46,003 nucleotides of DNA from Chloroflexota bacterium (GTDB lineage Bacteria; Chloroflexota; UBA11872): contig JAPPLN010000107.1 of the NCBI GenBank assembly GCA_028874175.1, positions 1 to 46,003 on the forward strand, written 5' to 3'. Of this stretch, positions 41,644-46,003 are shown piece by piece. A model generated the notes under the pieces. It saw nothing but the letters and a program-made list of their open reading frames with translations. It had not been told where the DNA came from and ran no database searches. The position numbers and the translations under genes were made by a program. How positions within the stretch are numbered: the stretch's first letter is position 1; the number at the start of each line of letters is the position of its first letter.

Positions 41644-42930
41644 ATGTCAGCACTGGCCCTGCACGGCGGAAGGCCCGTCCGGACCGAGCCGTACAACGCC
41701 TGGCCTGAGTTCGACGAAGCCGAAATCGAGGCCGTGGTCGACGCGCTGCGCACCGACAGCTGGGCGAGTGGCGAGGGCGATCGAAGCCTCGTCAACTTCG
41801 AGCGATCTTTCGCGGCGTATCAAGGCGCCGAGTACTGCCTGGCGGTGAGCAGCGGAACCAGTGCGCTGGAGATCGGGCTGCGAGCGTTGCGGCTACCGCG
41901 CGGCTCCGAAGTCATCCTCTCGCCCTACACCTACATGGCCAGCCCGACCGCGGTGCTGAACGTGGGTCTGGTGCCGATATTCGTCGACATGGATCCAGAG
42001 ACCTACAACATCGATCCCGGGCTAATCGAGGCGGCAATCACTGACCGGACGGGCGCGATCATGACCGTGCACTTCGGAGGGCTGCCCTGCGATATGGGTG
42101 AGGTTCTCGACATTGCGCGCCGGTACGACCTGAAGGTGATCGAGGACGCCGCGCACGCGCACGGGTCCACCTGGAACGATCGCGGGCTCGGCGCGATCGG
42201 CGACGTTGGCTGCTTCAGCCTGGGCCCCGGCAAGAACCTCACGCCCGGCGTGGGCGGAGCCGTGATGACGAACGACCTCGAGATCTACAAGCACGCCATC
42301 GCCTACTCCGAAATGGACATCGGCGGACGAGTTATGCGGTTCGGTGACATGGGCATCGATGCGCAGGCCGCTGAACCCGACGAATGGTTCCCATATAGCT
42401 CTGGCAATCGCCGTTTGGGCGGCGTGCTGGCGGCGCTCGCCAGCGCGCAGCTGGAGCGGCTGGAAGGCCAGACCCAGCGACGGTCCGAAAACGGCCGCTA
42501 CGTCGCCGAGCTACTCGAAGACGTGGACGGGCTGTCGTCGCGCCGAGAGGATTCCTATGTGACCCGCAACGCCAACCACCTGCACATCGTGCGTTACGAC
42601 CCGGAGGGATTCGACGGGTTACCGCGGGATCGCTTCGTCGAGGCCATGCAGGCCGAAGGACTGGGAATCCGGGCCGGCTACCGACGCCCCATGAATCGTG
42701 CCGATTTGTTCAGCGACCCGAACGGTGAACTTTCACTTGTCTGGCCTCGCGGCGACGGCGGACCAGACGTGGACTACGCATCCATGTCCTGCCCGCACGC
42801 CGAACGCGCCTGCGCTACCGAAGATCTTTGGATTACCCAAAACATGATGCTCAGCGGCCCTCAGGCCATGGAGGAAATCGTCGAAGGCGCCGAAAAGGTC
42901 CGCGACAACTTGGCGACGCTCGGCGCTTAA
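41644..42930 (+). CDS. DegT/DnrJ/EryC1/StrS-type PLP aminotransferase (428 aa)
   Basis: A fold-type I pyridoxal-phosphate enzyme that usually aminates keto-sugars. SSGTSALEIGLRAL (69-82) binds the phosphate, D168 (VIEDAAHAHG) contacts the pyridine nitrogen, and K197 in FSLGPGKNLTPG is the Schiff-base lysine. All parts needed for catalysis are present. ATG at 41644 follows GGAAGGAG. It is divergent from the Gfo/Idh gene across 147 bp. Pairs of this kind oxidise then aminate a ring carbon in inositol and amino-sugar pathways. Confidence 0.92.
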   Translation: MSALALHGGRPVRTEPYNAWPEFDEAEIEAVVDALRTDSWASGEGDRSLVNFERSFAAYQGAEYCLAVSSGTSALEIGLRALRLPRGSEVILSPYTYMASPTAVLNVGLVPIFVDMDPETYNIDPGLIEAAITDRTGAIMTVHFGGLPCDMGEVLDIARRYDLKVIEDAAHAHGSTWNDRGLGAIGDVGCFSLGPGKNLTPGVGGAVMTNDLEIYKHAIAYSEMDIGGRVMRFGDMGIDAQAAEPDEWFPYSSGNRRLGGVLAALASAQLERLEGQTQRRSENGRYVAELLEDVDGLSSRREDSYVTRNANHLHIVRYDPEGFDGLPRDRFVEAMQAEGLGIRAGYRRPMNRADLFSDPNGELSLVWPRGDGGPDVDYASMSCPHAERACATEDLWITQNMMLSGPQAMEEIVEGAEKVRDNLATLGA

Positions 42931-42995
42931 AGATTCAGTGGCCGGATCGACGCGCCTCGGTGGGTTGGGCTGTGAGTTTGACAGGGCCCCGGGCG

Positions 42996-44018
42996 CTAGC
43001 CCTTGATTCCGGTGAGCGTAATGCCGCGCACGAAATGCCGTTGTGCGAAAAAGAAAACCACGATGACTGGAATGATGGCGATCATGGCAACGGCCATCTG
43101 CAGGGTGTGCAGCTGTTCCGTGTACTGTCCGGCGGCGAAATAGCGCAACCCAACCGCCAGTGTGAGTCGTTCCGGCGTATTCAGCACGATCAGAGGTAAG
43201 AAGAACGAGTTCCAATTACCAATGAACGCAAGTGCCGCAACCGTCGCAATCGCCGGCTTCGAGAGCGGCAGGATTACACGGAATAGGATTCCGACCCGGG
43301 AGGCGCCATCCGTTCGAGCGGCTTCGTCAAGTTCAATCGGTATCGTCATGAAGAACTGCCGCAGAATGAAAATGGCGAGTGCACCGCCTCCCAGGCCGGG
43401 GACAATCAGCGGCCAAAGTGTGTTGAGCCATCCAAGATCTCGGAAAATGATGACGACGGGAATGATGGTGACGTGCTCAGGCAGCATCATGGTCGAAAGC
43501 AGGACGATGAAGAGGACGCGGTTGCCCGGAAAGTCCAGGCGAGCGAACCCATAGGCGACGACGCAGCTCACGAATGTCCCGACCGTCACTCCAATGAAGG
43601 TCACAATGAACGAGTTAAACAACCACCACGGAACGGGATGTTGCTGCCACACATACGAATAGTTTTCCAGGTACGGGGGGAATGGCCAAAACAAGTCTGG
43701 GTCATAGACCTGACCGGTGGTCATGGTCGACCAGCGGATCATATAGATAAACGGAATCGCATACATCACGCTGCCGCCCAAGAGCAGCAAATAGTGCAGA
43801 ACTTTGGTCAGCGCACGTACGACGCGAACAGACGTCGAGCGTACGGTAATGGGCTTGTTTGAAACCACGGTTGGTTGACCGGGTGTGCCAAGTGGAGCTG
43901 CGAGGCCGGTTCCCAATCCTGGAGTTGTGGATGGGCCGGCTGAGTGTGCGCGCGCCGATACTGAGGGCTGCGCCGGTGTTGGCAGAAGCGGTCCGCGGTT
44001 GACCTCTTGCTGCCTCAT
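42996..44018 (-). CDS. Carbohydrate ABC permease, MalG type, with N-terminal extension (340 aa)
   Basis: A six-segment inner-membrane permease. The EAA loop is DEAARTDGASRVGILFRVILP and the end is VRGITLTGIKG. About 65 residues of Pro/Ser/Thr/Gly-rich sequence precede the first membrane segment, unlike its neighbour. It is highly similar to 44068-44982 along the whole membrane part, so a tandem duplication is clear. ATG at 44018 has no strong ribosome site; a later start cannot be excluded. Confidence 0.9.
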   Translation of the reverse strand: MRQQEVNRGPLLPTPAQPSVSARAHSAGPSTTPGLGTGLAAPLGTPGQPTVVSNKPITVRSTSVRVVRALTKVLHYLLLLGGSVMYAIPFIYMIRWSTMTTGQVYDPDLFWPFPPYLENYSYVWQQHPVPWWLFNSFIVTFIGVTVGTFVSCVVAYGFARLDFPGNRVLFIVLLSTMMLPEHVTIIPVVIIFRDLGWLNTLWPLIVPGLGGGALAIFILRQFFMTIPIELDEAARTDGASRVGILFRVILPLSKPAIATVAALAFIGNWNSFFLPLIVLNTPERLTLAVGLRYFAAGQYTEQLHTLQMAVAMIAIIPVIVVFFFAQRHFVRGITLTGIKG

Positions 44019-44067
44019 TGTAGAAGGGTGCCGGCTCTCAAGGTGCCGCGCACATCGTCTGCGAACC

Positions 44068-44982
44068 TCAGCCCTTGATGCCCGTTAATGCAATCCCGCG
44101 GATGAAGTGCTTCTGCGCGAGGAAGAACAGAACCACGACCGGCGCTACGGCAATCAAGGCAATGGCCATCTGCAGGTGGAGACGCTGCGCTTCATACTGT
44201 CCGGCCTGCAGCCAGCGCATTCCAACAGCGAGCGTCAGCTTTTCGGAAGACTGCAGCACGATCAACGGGAAGAAGAAGTCATTCCAATGGCTGATGAAGG
44301 AAAACACGGCGACGGTAGCGATGGCCGGCTTGGAGAGGGGGATGATAACGGTCCAGAACACGCGCATTCGCGACGCGCCGTCGATTGCAGCTGCTTCGTC
44401 TAGCTCCAGGGGCAGAGTCAGGAAGAACTGGCGTAGCAGGAATATATAGAAAGGCGCTCCACCCAACAGCGGAATGATCAGTGGCAGCAGCGTGTCGAGC
44501 CAATTCAGTTCCCGGAACAGAATTACCTGCGGAATGATCGTCACATGCTGCGGCAACATCATGGTGGAAATCACAATCAGAAAGAATATGCGATTCCCCG
44601 GAAACTTGAGGCGCGCAAATCCAAAGGCAACCAGCGCGCTAACGAATGTCCCGACGGTTACGCCGACAAACGACACAATCGTGCTGTTGGTGATCCACCA
44701 AAGCACCGGACCAACTTGCCAGACATCCGTGTAGTTGTTCCATGCGGGCGGGTTTGGAACCAACGGCTGAGGAACCACGTAAAACATATCAAGGCTCATT
44801 AACGACGCCCTGATCATCCAGAGGAACGGGATCGCGTACAGCACGCTGGCGCCGATAAGGACGATGTAGTAAAAGGCCTTGAGTAGCAACTGCAAGAATT
44901 GGGAGCGCCGCGACCGGATCGTACGGCCGCCAGACGAAACCGGCGCGGGAGCTAGTCCAGTATCAGCGGTACTGACGGTCAT
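44068..44982 (-). CDS. Carbohydrate ABC permease, MalG type (304 aa)
   Basis: An inner-membrane permease of the MalG/UgpE group. EAA loop DEAAAIDGASRMRVFWTVIIP; end IRGIALTGIKG. The first membrane segment begins near residue 33. It starts three bases after the TAA stop of the MalF-type gene, so it is the likely direct partner. A second, similar MalG-type gene follows 49 bp downstream. Confidence 0.93.
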   Translation of the reverse strand: MTVSTADTGLAPAPVSSGGRTIRSRRSQFLQLLLKAFYYIVLIGASVLYAIPFLWMIRASLMSLDMFYVVPQPLVPNPPAWNNYTDVWQVGPVLWWITNSTIVSFVGVTVGTFVSALVAFGFARLKFPGNRIFFLIVISTMMLPQHVTIIPQVILFRELNWLDTLLPLIIPLLGGAPFYIFLLRQFFLTLPLELDEAAAIDGASRMRVFWTVIIPLSKPAIATVAVFSFISHWNDFFFPLIVLQSSEKLTLAVGMRWLQAGQYEAQRLHLQMAIALIAVAPVVVLFFLAQKHFIRGIALTGIKG

Positions 44983-44985
44983 CGC

Positions 44986-45873
44986 TTATCGCTCCGTGGA
45001 GCCTTCGTAGTAGACCCAGCGCCGGGCAATACCGAACTGGATGATCGTAAAGATCAGGATGATCACGAACAGCACCCAGGCGATAGCCGAGGCGTAACCC
45101 ATCTGGAAGTACTCGAAACCAGTCCGGTAGAGGTGCAACAGAATGAAGAGCGTAGAGTCTCGAGGTCCACCGTTTGTCACGATCAATGCCTGGGTAAACA
45201 CCTGCCAGGATCCAATGATCTGAAGCACCGCCGTTAGGAAAATTGCCGGTGTCATCATCGGAACGGTGACGTGCCACATCTTTCGAATCACGCCCGCTCC
45301 GTCCACACTCGCCGCCTCGTAGAGATGCTGCGGAATGCCCTGCAGGGCTGCCAGGTAGATGATCATCGTCGTGCCCAGTCCCCAGAAACTCATGAGGATC
45401 AGGGCCGGCATTGCCCAGGTTGAGCTAGTCAGCCAGTTCGGACCATCGATTCCGACGAGTCCGAGGAACTGGTTCACCAGGCCATTTGGCTGGAGCAGGA
45501 GGATCCAGAGGTACGCCGTGGCTACGCCTGCCGTTACCGAAGGCAGATAGAAGGCTGTGCGGTAGATAGGTTGGCCTTTGACCTTCTGGTTCAGCAGAAT
45601 TGCTACAAAGAACGCCATGATCATGATTCCAGGTACATGGACAGCGGTGTAGTAGAGGGTATTGATGATGCTGCGAATAAACTTGGCATCGTCGGTAAAA
45701 AGCCTCACGTAGTTGTCGAGCCCAATCCACGTTGGAAGCCCAATAAACCGATAATTGGTAAAGCTTAGAAAAATCGATGCAATAAATGGTCCTAACGTAA
45801 ACCAGAGAAACGTGATCAGCCACGGCGCAATGAACAGCAGTCCGCTCCAGCGCTGCCAACGTGTCGTACGCAA
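44986..45873 (-). CDS. Carbohydrate ABC permease, MalF type (295 aa)
   Basis: An inner-membrane permease of the MalF/UgpA group with about six membrane segments, the first near residues 10-32. EAA loop YEAASVDGAGVIRKMWHVTVP. The start is TTG at 45873; an in-frame stop lies five codons before it and no other start comes between, and GAGGA precedes it. A solute-binding gene would be expected just upstream, where the window turns to poly-G, so it is probably lost in the assembly gap. Confidence 0.9.
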   Translation of the reverse strand: MRTTRWQRWSGLLFIAPWLITFLWFTLGPFIASIFLSFTNYRFIGLPTWIGLDNYVRLFTDDAKFIRSIINTLYYTAVHVPGIMIMAFFVAILLNQKVKGQPIYRTAFYLPSVTAGVATAYLWILLLQPNGLVNQFLGLVGIDGPNWLTSSTWAMPALILMSFWGLGTTMIIYLAALQGIPQHLYEAASVDGAGVIRKMWHVTVPMMTPAIFLTAVLQIIGSWQVFTQALIVTNGGPRDSTLFILLHLYRTGFEYFQMGYASAIAWVLFVIILIFTIIQFGIARRWVYYEGSTER

Positions 45874-45896
45874 AGTTTCCTCAGTTCATAGGCGGT

Positions 45897-45940
<44 letters not shown>

Positions 45941-45969
45941 CGCGGGGCATGACGCGTGGGAATGGCGGG

Positions 45970-46003
45970 ATGACGGAGTATGACGAGGGCATGACGGAGT
46001 ATG
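45970..46003. repeat. Start of a 21-bp tandem repeat at window end
   Basis: ATGACGGAGTATG at 45970-45982 recurs at 45991-46003, giving a 21-bp period cut by the end of the window. No gene is supported here. Confidence 0.55.

Overview
The window is GC-rich bacterial DNA, most plausibly from a marine or host-associated Chloroflexota. This is inferred, not proven. The signs are a solute-binding lipoprotein whose signal peptide is followed by tandem Glu-Val-Pro-Val-Glu type repeats, a gamma-alpha fused 2-oxoacid:ferredoxin oxidoreductase, many sugar ABC permeases and sulfatases, and intergenic dispersed repeats of the 'caagctcagggcagg' type. No rRNA, plasmid, phage or CRISPR functions are visible.

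Region 1 (1-16,935) is a glycan-use region. It opens with about 1.3 kb of non-coding, repeat-rich DNA holding two tandem arrays with a period of about 21 bp. Two tandem sulfatase genes follow on the minus strand. Next, on the plus strand, come a beta-propeller glycosidase-like gene and a D-2-hydroxyacid dehydrogenase. A minus-strand operon then encodes a solute-binding lipoprotein, two ABC permeases, a second beta-propeller glycosidase-like protein and a five-Asp-box sialidase-like protein. A divergent amidohydrolase and a GH32-like protein close the region. None of the sulfatases or glycosidase-like proteins has a signal peptide. The simplest reading is that sulfated or modified oligosaccharides are imported whole and dismantled in the cytoplasm.

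Region 2 (16,955-23,646, minus strand) holds an SDR oxidoreductase, a small lipoprotein, a ThDP enzyme of the acetolactate-synthase superfamily, and a compact cluster of murJ, two genes for the separate halves of HldE-type ADP-heptose synthesis, and a sugar isomerase/epimerase. Region 3 (23,752-32,409, plus strand) is housekeeping: a 42-residue basic protein too short for most gene finders, an M16 peptidase, a TPR protein, a small roadblock-like protein, Ndk, SucC, SucD, and KorA plus KorB. Together the last five form a 2-oxoglutarate to succinyl-CoA to succinate module that yields reduced ferredoxin and nucleoside triphosphate. A tRNA-Arg(UCU) follows, and an SDR/DUF2867-type gene runs through it on the opposite strand.

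Region 4 (34,224-46,003) holds an M24 peptidase, a GNAT acetyltransferase, a zinc-ribbon membrane protein and a second catabolic region: FAH-family hydrolase, mandelate-racemase-like dehydratase, MDR dehydrogenase, a Gfo/Idh/MocA protein with altered catalytic motifs, a DegT-type aminotransferase, and an ABC locus with one MalF-type and two tandem MalG-type permeases. The window ends in a 44-base G homopolymer and the start of a 21-bp tandem repeat, so the assembly is doubtful there.

I see no transcription factor and no ABC ATPase anywhere. The transporters presumably share an ATPase encoded elsewhere. I could not identify a convincing sigma-70 promoter by eye. The strongest leads for new biology are the two paralogous propeller proteins of unknown substrate, the GH32-like protein lacking the usual acid/base glutamate, and the Gfo/Idh protein lacking both of its usual catalytic motifs.
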